The notes beneath the pieces were generated by a model. The model saw nothing but the letters and a program-made list of their open reading frames with translations. It was not told where the DNA came from and did not search any database. Position numbers and translations under genes: made by a program. 47,074 nt of DNA, taken from NCBI GenBank assembly GCA_024741835.1, contig JAENRP010000339.1, forward strand, positions 1-47,074. The letters are read 5' to 3'. Position 1 is the first letter of the stretch, and each line of letters starts with the position of its first letter. Below, piece after piece: positions 11,504-22,879 of the stretch. This DNA comes from Diplocarpon mali. Taxonomy: Eukaryota > Ascomycota > Leotiomycetes > Helotiales > Drepanopezizaceae.

Positions 11504-11571
11504 ACTCCTAGGCCTAGTCTATAAGTAAAAACGGCAAACTCGAATTCCACTCCTAAGCCTAGCCTGCGAGT
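11504..11571. repeat. Two 23-bp palindromes between protease and RT of gypsy-A
   Basis: Copies at 11504-11526 and 11549-11571, spaced 45 bp (15 codons). Both are read in the pol frame as STPRPSLxV and STPKPSLRV. Left flank GAATTCC extends the palindrome outwards. Confidence 0.85.
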
Positions 11572-13450
11572 GGCCTCTTATAAACCTAGGAATAGCAGTT
11601 TCTTTAAAGACTTAAAAAGAGATCTGAACTATATAAAGAAGGCCTTGCTAAGAGTATTAGACCTCTTGCTCCTTCTCTTAGTAAAAAGAAACGCTCTTTT
11701 AAAGACAGCTTACTAGATTAGCCTAATTTTAGCCTTAATAATCGGCGCCCTCTACTACTACTTTATAACTAAGGTAAGACGAGCTATATAAACTTAGGAA
11801 CCGGCGCTTAAAGAGTTCATATTCGTAAGCTCTATTTATAATCTAGACTAAGAAATCAATCGCTAAGAAATCAATTGCCGAGAATCGGTTAGGCAAGCTG
11901 AAATTAGCTCCCTTGGCCTTAGTTCGGCGCTGCAAGCTAAGTATAAGAGCAACAATAAGCCAATAAACTAGAAGCTCCTGCCTTAGTACGCTAAGTTCAA
12001 GAATGTCTTCAGTCGCTAGGCCTTTGATCAGCTGCTAGAACCTAGGCTAAGGGTAGATTATAAAATCGAGCTAATAAATAAGAACAACTTAATAATCGAA
12101 CCCTTCTACTATCTTACTAACGAATAGCTCTTAAAGGTCAAGAGCTATATTCTTAAGAACTTATATAAAGGATTTATTAAAGCTTTGAGTTCCCTTTAAG
12201 TAGCCTTAATACTCTTTATTAGAAAAGCTAATAGCTCCTTATATCTATATATTAATTACTAAAAATTAAACGCCTTAATAAAGAAAGACCCTTACCTAAT
12301 TCCACTTATCGATAAGATAATAGAATATATATTAAAAGCTTATATTTTTATAAAAATCGATATATAATAAGCCTTCTACTATATCTGTATATTAGCTAAT
12401 GCTAAGGACCTAACTACCTTTTGCATACGCTATAAGACCTATAAGTATAAGGTTTTATTATTCGGGCTGACAAATAGGCCTACTACCTTTTAAAGGTTTA
12501 TTAATAATATTCTCCTTAAGCACTTTAACGATTTCTACTCTACTTATTTAAATGATATTCTAATCTACTTAGAAAACTCCTTTAACTATAAGATTTATAT
12601 TAAGAAGATCTTAGGAATTCTCTAATACTATAGCCTTTAAGCAGATATTAAGAAAAGCGAGTTCGAGGTTACTAAAACTAAGTTCCTAAGGTTTATTATT
12701 AGAGTTTATAGAATTGAGGTAGACTTTAATAAGGTCTTAGTTATTTAGGAGTAGAAATATACTAAGAATATACGTAGCGTATAAAGCTTCCTAAGGTTTT
12801 ATAACTTCTATCGAAGGTTTATTCAAAGCTATAGCTGTATCTGCCGACCTTTAATAGCTCTTATAGGAAACGTTCCTTTTGATTTTAATAACGCTTATAA
12901 AGAAGCTTAGGAAGCTTTGCGATCAAGCCTTTAAACGACTCCGATTTTATATTACTATTACCTTTAAAAGTAGATAAGGCTTAAGACCGATGCCTCTAAC
13001 GGCATAGTTGCTAGCGTACTCTCCTAACTTTAGAAAGACTATAACTACTACTTAATTAAGTACTTCTTAAAGACGATAAATAATGCTAAGCTAAATTATC
13101 CTATTTATAATAAAGAGCTCCTAGCGATTTTTAAATCGTTTTACTAGTATAAGGCAGAGCTTCTTAAAGCCTAGAAAATAGTATATATATATATAGATCA
13201 TAAAGCCCTTAAGTACTTTATAACAACTAAGGACTTAATAGCCTAGTAAGCTCGCTAGGTGGAGTTCTTCGCTAACTTCAACTTCCTTATCATATACTAA
13301 ATAGGCATAATAAATACACTGGCTAATATACTCTTATATTAAGACTAAGAGCTAACCCCTCTTAAGGCTAGGAAATAAGCTTTACGCTATTAGTAGCTCT
13401 TACTTAATAATAAGCTCTTTATAAAAGTACTTGCTACTAGAGGCGATTCT

Positions 13451-13518
13451 ACTCCTGGGCCTGGCCTATAAGTAACTTTAGCGCAGATCAATTCCACTCT
13501 TAGGCCCGGCCTTTAAGT
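13451..13518. repeat. Two 23-bp palindromes between RNase H and integrase of gypsy-A
   Basis: Copies at 13451-13473 and 13496-13518, again 45 bp apart and in the same frame as the pair at 11504 (distance 1947 bp, a multiple of three). They read STPGPGLxV and STLRPGLxV, and retain GGGCC and GGCCC cores that RIP spared. Confidence 0.87.
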
Positions 13519-15138
13519 AATAATTATACTAATCGCATTAATAGAAGCACCTGCTGACCTAATGTCTAAGGTTGAGTATGATATAGCGAACTATTATATT
13601 ATTAATAAGGTCATTTAAGCTAATAAGACCTCCTTTAAGCTATAGAAGTTCCGAGACAAGGCGTAAAGCCATAGCCTTAACTATAAACTCAGCTAAGGTA
13701 AACTCTTCTTTTAAGGTAGACTTGTTATACTATCCTAACCTTCCGAACTGCAAATAGCCCTGATTTGTTATATATATAAGCAACCTTATGTCGTATATAC
13801 TAGAATCGGGAAAATAAGGCTTCTAATAGGAAGAAAATATTATTGGAAAAGCCTTAGTAGTAATATTAGTACTTATATCTAGAACTATTGTTATTCGAGA
13901 ATGAAAGCTTATTATAATAAAACCCTAGGTTTCTTATAACCTTTGCTAATTCTTAAATGAGCATACTAACACTTGACTATAGATTTTATAGAGCTTCTGC
14001 TTAACGAACTTAGCTATAACTTTATACTAGTAATAATAGACCGATTATTAAAGAAGGCAGTATTAATCCTATGCTATAAGACGGTTGATATAAAAGGCCT
14101 TGCAAAGTTGTTTTTAATTTATTAGATACGCTATTTTAGTATACCCGATTCGATTCTATTAGATAAAGGCGCCTAGTTTATCTCTACCTTTTAAAAAGAG
14201 CTCTATCGGATATTAGGTATAAAGGTTAAGCTAACTATAGCCTATAACCCTAATATCGATAGCTAAACTGAGATTATAAACTAATACTTAAAATAACGCC
14301 TTAGACTATTCTACTTATACTATTAAGATAATTGGAGTTGTCTCTTACCTTTAATAGATATTGCCTAATTGACTTTGCCTTATAAATCCCTAAGGCAAAT
14401 TTCCCCTTTCTAAGTGCTAAATAGCTATAAAGCTCGCTCCTCTTGGAATTTAATTAACTTAGAGCCTTTATAGATAGTAATTAAGAGATTAAATTATAAA
14501 AGGGCGCTTTATATAGCTATTAAAGCTTAAAAAGTAGTCTAATTCGCTTAATTATCTCTTTAAGCATAATAAGTTAAAATGAAACGGCTTGCAGATCTCT
14601 ACCGCTAGCCAGTTGATTAGACTATAGGAGATAATATACTAATTAGTATTAAAAATTAGAAACTGGACCAGCTGAGCTGAAAGCTCTCTGATAAGTGGTA
14701 TAGCTTAGTAAAAGTACTAAAAAAGCTAAGAGAAAGCTGGAAGCTATAATTGCCTAATTCGCTTTATTCGATCTACCCTATATTCTACTCCCACTTACTA
14801 TAGAAATACATTCCCAACCCTTTGCTAAGCTAAGCTTAGGAACCTCTTGCCCTAATTAAAGTACTATTAGAATAAAAGGAGTAGGAGATAGAAGAAATAA
14901 TTGGATCTTATATTTAAGCTAAAAAGCTCGAATATTAGATTAAGTGGAAAGGAGCTAATAAAGACCTTAAATAGTACTTATACTTTAATACTATAATAGC
15001 GCTATATACTATTTAAGATTTCTATTTAAAAAACCCTTAAGCTAAAGGGCCACTAAGGGCGCTATTAAGCTAGCTTAGGTTATATAATAATAGAGTTAAC
15101 AATTATAAGGACCTAGAGGATAATACGCCTATGGATAC

Positions 15139-15156
15139 AACTGCGCAGGCGCAGTT
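15139..15156 (+). other. Hairpin before the polypurine tract of gypsy-A
   Basis: AACTGCG, four-base loop CAGG, CGCAGTT: a perfect 7-bp stem, unmutated in a badly mutated neighbourhood and 3 bp before the polypurine run. Gypsy-B has an analogous stem at 31461-31480. Confidence 0.7.
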
Positions 15157-15159
15157 TTT

Positions 15160-15175
15160 CAAAGGGGGGGGGTAG
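15160..15175 (+). other. Polypurine tract of gypsy-A
   Basis: An AAAGGGGGGGGG run next to the LTR start; this is the plus-strand priming site. It also supplies the last Gly codons of pol and its TAG stop. Confidence 0.85.
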
Positions 15176-15416
15176 TATTACGGCCGCATCATATATACGG
15201 TTATATTATGTATCGAAGTCAGGTGCACGCTAAGGTAGCAAGGTGGCTAGATCATATGCACGCTAGTAAAGCACTTATACTTATTCTGGAGGAGCTCTAC
15301 TAGAGACTCTTTCTTCTTTATCTTTTCTTCTCTATTACATAGCGTACCTCTTGAGGTAATATAGTCAGCGTTACTCGATTATCGCCCCTTTGTACGCTCC
15401 AGAGCAAGTCGTAACA
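15176..15416 (+). repeat. 3' LTR of gypsy-A
   Basis: A 241-bp LTR with 7-bp terminal inverted repeats: TATTACG (from TGTTACG) at the start and CGTAACA at the end. It keeps CpA, TpG and CpG dinucleotides better than the coding part, so it is RIPed more lightly. Confidence 0.88.
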
Positions 15417-16085
15417 CCTATATTATAAGAGGTATAATTCCTTACTTTATAACCCTAGTATTATAAGAGGTATGATTCCCTACTTACTTTATATTATAAG
15501 AGGTATAATTCCTTATATTTTAATTTAAAACCCCTTTTTAATAAGAGGATTTCCTCCCTTATTTGATGCTTTAATAATACCTGCTATTTAATCAATTTGA
15601 CTTTTCGATAAGAGGAGTGCCTTTAACTATTTAATTTATTTGATTTTAACGCATATTCTCTTTAAAACGGCAATAGATTTTAATTCTAATCGAAATATTA
15701 AACCTAAAGAGCTTTAACTCTTTTAAAAGAACTAGCAATAATAGTTTAATAATTTAGAGTTTTACTTTAAAAGTAAAGGTATTAAAGTGGCAATTTAAAA
15801 GATACTTATTAAATACGCAAGTATAGCCTCCTTTACCCCTTTTATCGAAACGCCTACTTTAATAGATAATACTATTAAAAAGCACCTTATAAATATATTA
15901 AATAAGCTTAGCTTAAGAGCTTTAATAGATAATAATTAAGGACTTCGAAAGTAGATTTTAAATATAGAAAAGGAGAAGGAGTATAAGCTATCTTTAGCTA
16001 AATATAAGCTTAAGATTAATAAAGGTTTAAGTGATAAGGATAAAGATTTTATTTAAGTTTATAATAATATAAAGATAAGATAGGA
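15417..16085 (+). pseudogene. Copia-B leader and gag fragment, inverted copy
   Basis: This plus-strand stretch is the reverse complement of the leader and gag at about 22570-21780 in the full copia-B copy, matching block by block (for example LLEEPATI-like and the region coding KEKEYKLSLAKYKLKINKGL). It starts at the gypsy-A LTR, which evidently inserted here, and stops matching at about 16085. The leader part (15421-15515) has three copies of a 24-bp subrepeat, TATTATAAGAGGTATAATTCC and variants. Confidence 0.8.
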
Positions 16086-16331
16086 TACTATTAGTACGCA
16101 GATTCCTATATAAGAGACAAGCTGCCCTTATTCCTAGGGTCATCTTATATAGCTATACTATATGCGATATAAGGGGTTTCATATATATTTCGGACGGCTG
16201 TTTAGCCAAAGGACTTTGGAAAGATGTCTATAAATGGCTAAGAGAAACTATAGGAGGGAGGATATTTAGATATATAAAGGTACTATCTTAGTTATATATA
16301 AAGAGATAGATATTATAATAGATTCTTTTAT
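16086..16331. other. Unassigned 246-bp segment between copia-B pieces
   Basis: The sequence does not match the copia-B copies or any other element in the window. It is less RIP-mutated around 16190-16260 (for example GGACGGCTGTTTAGCC). A plus-strand frame with a few TAG codons can be read, giving an Arg/Lys-rich stretch, but nothing recognisable. It may be filler captured at a rearrangement or part of an element absent from the window. Confidence 0.4.
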
Positions 16332-16521
16332 TGAGCTTAAGTAAGTCGGCGCAATAGGTAAAGGAGGCTTCTAAAGGTCGATAGTCGATATATTAGTAAG
16401 AGTTAAGGAAGGAAGGTTACCCCTTTCTTCCTTATAGCTATATATATATTTAATATCATATTAACTAAGTAGTAGTGTTATATAATAATATATTAACGTA
16501 ATAGTTATATTACCTATCTTA
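16332..16521 (-). repeat. Copia-B LTR, copy 1
   Basis: One of five LTRs of the same family and orientation in the window (also 16696, 22693, 23576, 42947). On the minus strand the LTR starts TGAGATGGG-like and ends CTTAAGCTCA-like; the 190-bp length agrees with the others. It is followed at higher coordinates by the 3'-end internal sequence of the same family. Confidence 0.9.
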
Positions 16522-16695
16522 TTACCCTTACTTAGACTTTACTTTAATTGACCTATAGTTAAGAAAAATAATAATTATACTTTTATATTAATCTAAATTT
16601 TAAATATCTTTTAAATTAAAAACAATCAATTAATAGCAACCTCTATTAAAATAACTAAACTCTACTTATAGGATAGGGCTAAGAGTCAATTTTAT
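16522..16695 (-). mobile_element. Copia-B 3' untranslated fragment with one palindrome
   Basis: It matches 16885-17055 of the full copy and belongs to LTR copy 1, forming the 3' end of a copia-B element split by the full copy. It includes a 23-bp palindrome at 16664-16686. The break is about 10 bp beyond that palindrome. Confidence 0.8.
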
Positions 16696-16884
16696 TGAAT
16701 TTAAGTAAGTCGGCGCAGTAGGTAATGGAAACTTCTAAAGGTCGATGGTCGATATATTAATATGAGTTAAGGAAGGAAGGTTACCCCTTTCTTCCCTATA
16801 GCTATATATATATTAATATCCTATTATTTAAGCAATAGGGTCATATAATAATATATTAAAGTAATAGCTGTATTACCTATCTTA
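16696..16884 (-). repeat. Copia-B 3' LTR
   Basis: 189 bp; matches the LTR at 22693-22879 with mostly transition differences. The conserved block GTCGGCGCA and the run GGAAGGAAGGTTACCCC are easy landmarks. Confidence 0.9.
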
Positions 16885-17026
16885 ATACCCTTACTTAGAC
16901 CTTACTCCGATTGACTTATAGTTAAGAAAATAATAACTATCCTTTTACGCTAATCCAACTCTTAGGTATCTCTTTAAATTAAAAACAATTAATTAATAGC
17001 AACCTTTATTAAAATTGCCAAACTTT

Positions 17027-17176
17027 ACTTATAAGGTAGGACTAGGAGTTAATTTTCCTAAAAGCATTCCTTTATAAGACTATATAACTTGACTCGCGGT
17101 CTAGGCCTAGGAGTTGATTTAAAAAACTTTCTTTTATAAGACTATATAACCTAACTTACAAGGCGGGCCTAGGAGT
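17027..17176. repeat. Three 23-bp palindromes in the copia-B 3' untranslated region
   Basis: Copies at 17027-17049, 17092-17114 and 17154-17176, in the noncoding stretch between RNase H and the 3' LTR. Spacings of 65 and 62 bp are not multiples of three, unlike the coding array. The copy at 17092 retains ACTCGCGGT and CTAGGCCTAGGAGT. Confidence 0.85.
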
Positions 17177-17229
17177 CGTCCTTAAGCCTACTAAGCCCTT
17201 ACTATCTTTTATAACCTTAGTATATCTTT

Positions 17230-20200
17230 AAATACTTTAAACTTTGCAACTATCTTTAATAGCTTTATAAATCCATCTATTATTATTCAATCGATTAGGA
17301 TATAGGTAATTAATAACTTATTCTTTATAATAAAGTAGTAGATAATGTAGTAAGTAATATTAATATATTTCGATCGCTTATATAAGTATAGATTCTTTAT
17401 AAGTATAATCGCCTTTATATTATCTACTTAAAGATTAATACAATTCCTATCTTATCTAATATACTTAGCGAAACCTATATCTTTTAAAACTTAGGCGATT
17501 TATAATCCTTACTTACAATTTGATAATATTAATATATATTCGGCCTTAGTGCTTATAGTAGCTATTGATTTTTACTTCCTACTTCTTTATAATATAGGTC
17601 TACTATATAGTACTGCTATACTTTTAAATATACTTTTCTAACCTTTTATATTTACCTAGTTGGAATTAGTATATACCTTAAGCTTTGCGCTTATATATTT
17701 TATTAATTTATATTTTACTTTTTATATAATTATCGATCGAAGGTACCTTTTAAATCGCTTAACTATATTCTTATATTAAATCGTCAGATCCTTTAGGTTT
17801 TAACTAAGTTATTTAATAATAAAGGCGATATCTAGTCTTATATATATTATAGTATATATAATCGCTCTAATATCTTATTAGTACTTCTTCAAATCTCCTC
17901 TCTACTTATTTTTATTAATAGGCTCTAACTTATTATACTTTCCTTTGATTGGAGTACGCTTTAGCTTAAAGTTGGGAGCATAAGTAAAGAGTCCTATTTG
18001 GTCTAGGATCTTCTTAATATACTACTCTTAATTTAATTAGAGTTCTTAAGTAAAGCGGTTCCTTATAATATAAATACTAAGGATCTTATAAATTCCCCTT
18101 AGATCCTTAGTATTAAAATGTTTCCAAATAGTTATAAAGAACTAATCCAATTAAATAGTTGTTTTCGCAGCTATAGCAATATTATTAATATATAATAGTA
18201 ACTTAATTCTACGCTTAATATAGGTAAATAGATAAGGGTTAGCTAGGCTTTAAACGAATCCTATTTCTACTAAAGTAGAGCTATATAAGAGGTTCTAATC
18301 ATAGGCTAATTATTTAAGCCTATAGATACTATAAAGTATATAAAAAGAGTGGCTAGCGCATATAAGAATACTATTAAGTTAAGAAAGAAAAATCCGTTCC
18401 TTTATAATCGCTTTAGTAAATGTATTTTTAATATTATACTATTTATATTCAAGGTTCTTAATAGCTACTATTACTATAAATATATAAAGGGTATCTATAC
18501 GAACTATTAGCGCAAATATATCGAAGTAGTCTTCTTTATACTATTAAAAGAAGCTTTAGCTATAAGCCTTGCCTTATAATATTCTAAGGTCTTATCTATA
18601 TATATCTTAATTATAAAGACCCACTTTATTAATACTAGGTTTATATCCTTTAGCATCGGCTCCTCTATTTATATACTATTTATAATAAGAGAGCTTATCT
18701 CTTCTTAGATTGCCTTATTCTATACTATTCCATTCTTTAGATTATTAATAGCTTTATTATATATCTTTAAAAGAGAGATTTTCATTATCCCCTTAGCGGC
18801 TAGGAATGCATTATCTTTATTAAAGCTCTATTAAAGTTTAAGCTTATAGATCCTATATGCTATTATAGCTTAGATACGCTTAGACTTGCGTTTATTTAAG
18901 GTATCTTTTAGTTCTAGGTTTCTATTCCTCTTCAAAGGCGTAGGTTCGGCTATAGGTTCTATAGGCTTATTATCTAAGGAACTGCTTTCTAATAGTAAAG
19001 GCTTATTATTACTTATATCTGTTTTAGGAATATCCTTTACTATAGGTACTTTAACTAAAGGGATAATAATATCGAAGTTGTTTTATACTTTAAGCAGTTT
19101 GTAGATAATAGGAATAGTTTGTTCGGCCTTTAAGCGACTAATAGGTCCTCGATCAGCAGGTACGCTTAATATACTTAAGCTAAAAGAAAAGGGTTATTAG
19201 TTTAGCTTAATAGTATTACTATCGAGTAGTATACTTTGCGAATCTCTAAGTATATAAAGCTTTAAGGATAGCTCTCCCTTATTTTAAGATTTATTAAACT
19301 TAACTACTAAGGATGTAATTACTCGCCTTAGATCTAGTATATATACTATCTATTGTTTTATTATTTATTTAATATATTTAATAAATATATACTCTTTACT
19401 TTAGTCTATTAGCTTCTTACTCTTTATACCTATAAGCTAGGACTTTGAGCTAATATAAGAGTAGTAGACGCTTTTAAAGATATAAATATAGTCTAGGCTT
19501 AGTTTCTATTTAAAATATGCCTTATATAGTAATATTCGGGTGCTATTGACTATTAGTCTATTACCTATTCTATTTCGTAGGTATACGTTTGCCTTAATTA
19601 TAAGGTCTTAGAATTCTAATAGCAAATTAGCATCTTATAATAGAGCGCGATAGTTAGTCTTTATTTGTTAAATACTTTGCTTAGTAATGCTATTTTAGTA
19701 GGAACCTTTATATATTATAATTAGTTTATAACGAACTCTTTATTTTACCTATTTATTAAGCTTTACCTTAATCTTTAATATATTATCAGACCTAATAGCT
19801 ATTAGCTTTAATTAGGTTTAGCGTTCCTTTATCACTTTTTAAGTTTCTAGCTTTTCTATAAGCTTAGATTTAGTCTTAGCGCAAATAGTCTATATTTGCT
19901 AAGTAGAGTTATCTACTATTTAAGAAATCTAATTATTTCCTTTAATTAAGGTTATAAATAGTCTAGTAGTATTAATAGATATTAATACTAGTATCGAATC
20001 TTTCTATAGATTAAGCTTAGTTTGCATCTAATTTTAAAGTTTTATTAGCTTGCAAATTTGGTATATTAAGCGATCCTTTAGAACTTAGATCTTCCGTTTT
20101 AAGGTTAAGACCTTATATAAGCCTTTTAATTTCTTTAGCTTTAAATATGCGAATCTTTTATATATTAGCTAATACTTTAATAGGCTTTCGGCTTTTAATA

Positions 20201-21300
20201 GCTTTAATAGCCTATTATTAGTTAATAATTTATTATTAGCGGTTAGAAAGGACTAATAATAGCAGTTTAAGGTTTTGCTGTTTTCTAATTATAAGCTTAG
20301 CTTAAGAGTTGTTTTTAATAAAACTGCAAGATCTACTTATAGTCCTAGCTTAGAAGTCGATTTTTTAAAAATAGCGAGATCTACTTATAGTCCTAGCTTA
20401 AGAGTCGTCTTTAATAAATTTGCGAATTTCACTTGCAGTCTTAGCCTAGGAGTTATTTTTATAAATTTCACTTATAATCCTAGCTTAAGAGTTATTATTA
20501 GCAAATTTGCAAAATCCACTCGCAGTCTTAGCTTAAGAGTTATTTCTATTAAATTCATATATAATCCTAGCTTAAGAGTCATCTTTAAAGATACTTTACA
20601 ATCTACTTATAATCTTAGCTTAAGAGTTATTTTTATAAATTTCACTTGCGATCTTAGCTTAAGAGTCTATCTATTCTCCTTATCCTTACTTAATTATATT
20701 AAGGCAAAGAGTGCACTTTCCTTAAAGGAATCCACTTATAGGTCTGGCCTAAGAGTCAATTTCTATAATATCACTTTTAAGATAATATAAAGTCTATCTT
20801 TGATTTTAACCTTAAAGATCATTTTATAGTTATTATTTGTAAACTATATAAATTGATTATTAAAAACTCTTATATAATTCAACTTTATATAGATCTTGCG
20901 ATTAGATAAAAGATTAATACTTAAACTAGGCATAAAGAGAATATTTTACAAAAGGAAAGAAATGCTAGCAATATTCATCTTTACTATACCTATCGAATTT
21001 ATATATAACCTTCTATTACCAACCTTAATAGAGCGCCTTTTTATTTTGGTAAGCAGGCCTTTAAATAGGTAAGGTTTATTAATTATATATGCTATATAAT
21101 TAGTATTACTATATTAGTCGGATTTAAGGATCTTACGAAGATCGGCTTTTAAGACGTAGGCATCTTTATTATAATTATTATTTAAATTATCGGAAGTAGA
21201 TTTAGGTTTAGATAACCTACTATTATTATTAAAGGTATTTGCTAAAGTTTTAGCTAAATAGCCTTTTCCTTTTCCTTTGCCTTTCTTTAGTAGTTGCAGC
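17230..21300 (-). pseudogene. Copia-B pol: protease region, integrase, RT, RNase H (broken)
   Basis: Minus-strand landmarks. The integrase C-terminal half at 19280-19690 has DANLLLEF-DLIIKANVYLRNR and then DLRRVITSLVVKF, matching the fungal Copia segment with AYLRNR and LKRVITSHTVKF. Reverse transcriptase at about 17900-18700 has LAYDxNLLYSSTLVEIGFV, then LLLYINNIAIAAKTT (family LLLYVDDIAVAAKT), then HFNTKDLRGIYKILSI. RNase H follows below 17660. The Asp pair of YVDD is now NN. Between the gag knuckle and integrase lies the palindrome array (20287-20756), in frame. Plus-strand ORFs at 18886-19104 and 20275-20790 are shadows. Confidence 0.87.
20287..20756. repeat. In-frame array of ten 23-bp palindromes in copia-B pol
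   Basis: Copies start at 20287, 20335, 20383, 20431, 20470, 20518, 20557, 20605, 20644 and 20734. Spacings are 48, 48, 48, 39, 48, 39, 48, 39 and 90 bp, all multiples of three, with a 48/39 alternation. On the element's coding (minus) strand each unit reads ST-x-K-L-G-L-x-V-D, with TAA where CGA (Arg) is expected. The opposite strand happens to be free of stops, giving a spurious 171-residue ORF. The same ten-copy array is present at 46538-47007. Confidence 0.9.
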
Positions 21301-22300
21301 CTTTAGTAGGATAAGGGCAGTTTGCTTCTTAACTTCTGCTTCGATTGCTTCTTAATATTAAAGCTAGCGACTATATTAATTAGTTGCCTTCTAACTTTAC
21401 AATTAGTAATATTATAAGTATTATTATAGAAGTAGTATCCTTAATAAGCTTAAGGGCTTGTCTTGCGCTCTTTTCTCTTCTTAAGCTTATTGTTACCCTA
21501 TAACGCGGCATTTGCCGATTTAAAGCGTCCTTTAAGGTCTTGCTTAATAGTTCGAAGGAGGTCGATCTTCTTATAGATCTTAAGGTTGGGTTAGATAAGA
21601 AGAGATTGTTTTATAATAGCAAACTTAAAAAGGAGGCTATTAAGTAGGAAATTAAAAAGCTGAGTTTCCTTAAAAGTTATAGCTATCCTAGGATCTGCGG
21701 CTCTTATTCTCCTTCTTGCTTTACGCAATATAGACTAAGCAAAGTCTATATTTATATCTATATCCTTATTATCTTTGTCTTTTTTATATTAAAATAAAGT
21801 GATCTACTATAGTAAATATTAAGTATTAAAGGCAATTGTATAAGAGTATTTTACCTTTAAGGTATCCTATCTTATCTTTGCATTATTATAAACTCGAATA
21901 AAATCTCGGTCTTTATCGCTTAAACCTCTATTAATCTTAAGCTTGCATTTAGCTAAGGCTAGCCTATACTCCTTCTCCTTTTCCATATTTAAAACTTGCC
22001 TTTAAGATTCTCGGTTATTATCTACTAAAGCTTTTAAGCTAAGCTTATTTAATATATTTGGCAAATCCTTAGCAGTTGTATTAGCTATTAAAGTAGAAGT
22101 AGACAAATCGGTAGAGGGAGTATAGGAGGCTATTCTTACGTATTTAATAAGTGTCTTTTGAATTGCTATTTTAATGCCTTTGCTTTTAAAGTAAAGCTTT
22201 AAATCGTCGAACTATTATTGCTAGTTCTTTTAAAAGAGTTAGAAGTCTCTAGGTCTGGTATTTCGATCGGAATCGGAAGCTATTGCTATTTCAAATAGAA
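21300..22300 (-). pseudogene. Copia-B gag with zinc knuckle (broken)
   Basis: On the minus strand a Lys/Arg-rich stretch near 21440-21520 precedes a YYFYNNTYNITNCKVRR-like motif at about 21380-21440, a degraded CCHC knuckle. The N-terminal part (22290-21760) is the segment repeated at 15650-16085 and 22895-23160. Gag would package the element RNA. The frame has many TAA/TAG codons. Confidence 0.7.
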
Positions 22301-22692
22301 TTGCGTTTAAAATCAAATAAATTAAATAATTAAAGGCACTCCTCCTATTGAAAAGTTAAAATGATTAAATAGCAGGTATTATAGAAGTATTAAATAGGAA
22401 GGAAGTCCTCTTATCGAAAAGGGTTTTTAAGCTATAACGCAGGGAATTATACCTTTTATAAAATATAGTAAAGTAAGGAATTATACCTCTTGCAGTACTA
22501 AAGGGGTTATAGAGCAAGGAATCATACCTCTTGTAATACGGGTTGGCTAAATAGGGAATCACACCTCCTATTCGCCGATTGCTCGCCTCTTACTATAAGT
22601 CTTATTCAACTTCCTATTAACAGTTGCAGGGCAAGTGCTTTCTAAGGGAAGTTAATAATCTATTATCAGTCTATCTAAGGCTTATAACCTAT
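22300..22692 (-). repeat. Copia-B leader with tandem subrepeats, and primer site
   Basis: The leader holds about four imperfect copies of a unit containing GGAATTATACCTCTTGCA (plus-strand reading), at 22440-22575 and separated by 40 bp or so. The minus strand keeps an ORF through it (22365-22562, repeating KRYDSLLY/KRYNSLRY), probably fortuitous. The primer site GGTTATAAGCC (minus, 22679-22690) resembles the initiator-tRNA half site of copia-A. Confidence 0.7.
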
Positions 22693-22879
22693 TAAGCTTA
22701 AGTGAGTTAGCACAGTAGGTAAAGGAGGCTTTTAAAGGTCGATGGTCGATATATTAGTAAGAGTTAGGGAAGGAAGGTTACCCCTTTCTTCCTTATAGCT
22801 ATATATATTAATATCCTATTGATTAAGCAGTAGGGTCATATGATAATACATCAGAGTAATAGCTGTATCACCTATCTTA
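22693..22879 (-). repeat. Copia-B 5' LTR
   Basis: 187 bp, paired with 16696-16884. Its outer edge at 22879 lies in the gag of another copia-B copy. Confidence 0.9.

Larger units (their letters stand above)
11199..15175 (+). pseudogene. Gypsy-A pol: protease, RT, RNase H, integrase, chromodomain (broken)
   Basis: A single frame, interrupted by TAA/TAG, runs to the stop at 15173-15175. Protease at 11199-11400: ATDVLISRKFLEYYDLK. Reverse transcriptase at 12250-12760: FGLTNRPTTFQRFIN, then YLNDILIY (catalytic YLDD now YLND). RNase H at 12870-13330: LKTDASNGIVASVL and YIDHKALKYF. Integrase at 13560-14600: YCYSRMKAYYNKTLGFL, ILLDKGAQFISTF and IDSxTEIIN. Chromodomain at 14870-15080: EIEEIIGSYI, KKLEYxIKWKG and a terminal IxDFYLKNP. 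Chromodomains steer such elements to heterochromatin. Four 23-bp palindromes lie in frame in two linkers. Confidence 0.9.
11199..15416 (+). mobile_element. Gypsy-A: chromodomain Ty3/Gypsy element, 5' part displaced
   Basis: Reading starts inside the protease, right after the copia-A LTR, and continues through reverse transcriptase, RNase H, integrase, chromodomain, hairpin, polypurine tract and 3' LTR. The 5' LTR and gag must lie on the other side of copia-A, beyond the left edge. The element sits in a copia-B gag fragment that resumes at 15417. Confidence 0.9.
16696..22879 (-). mobile_element. Copia-B, nearly complete Ty1/Copia element
   Basis: A 6184-bp element on the minus strand: 5' LTR 22879-22693, primer site 22690-22679, leader repeats, gag, palindrome array, integrase, reverse transcriptase, RNase H, 3' untranslated region with three palindromes, 3' LTR 16884-16696. 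No target duplication is visible. The flanks are two parts of another copia-B copy with sequence missing between them, so a deletion probably accompanied or followed insertion. All frames are RIP-broken. Confidence 0.9.

Noticed and set aside
20275..20790. 171-residue plus-strand ORF with PSLRV repeats (and its twin at 46526-46852) as a repeat protein gene
   Set aside because: It lies antisense to copia-B pol and is the other-strand reading of the palindrome array. A palindrome has the same coding look on both strands, and RIP happened to leave no stops here.
22365..22562. 65-residue minus-strand ORF in the copia-B leader
   Set aside because: It only translates the tandem leader subrepeats. 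The corresponding frames in the other two copies are not open to the same extent.
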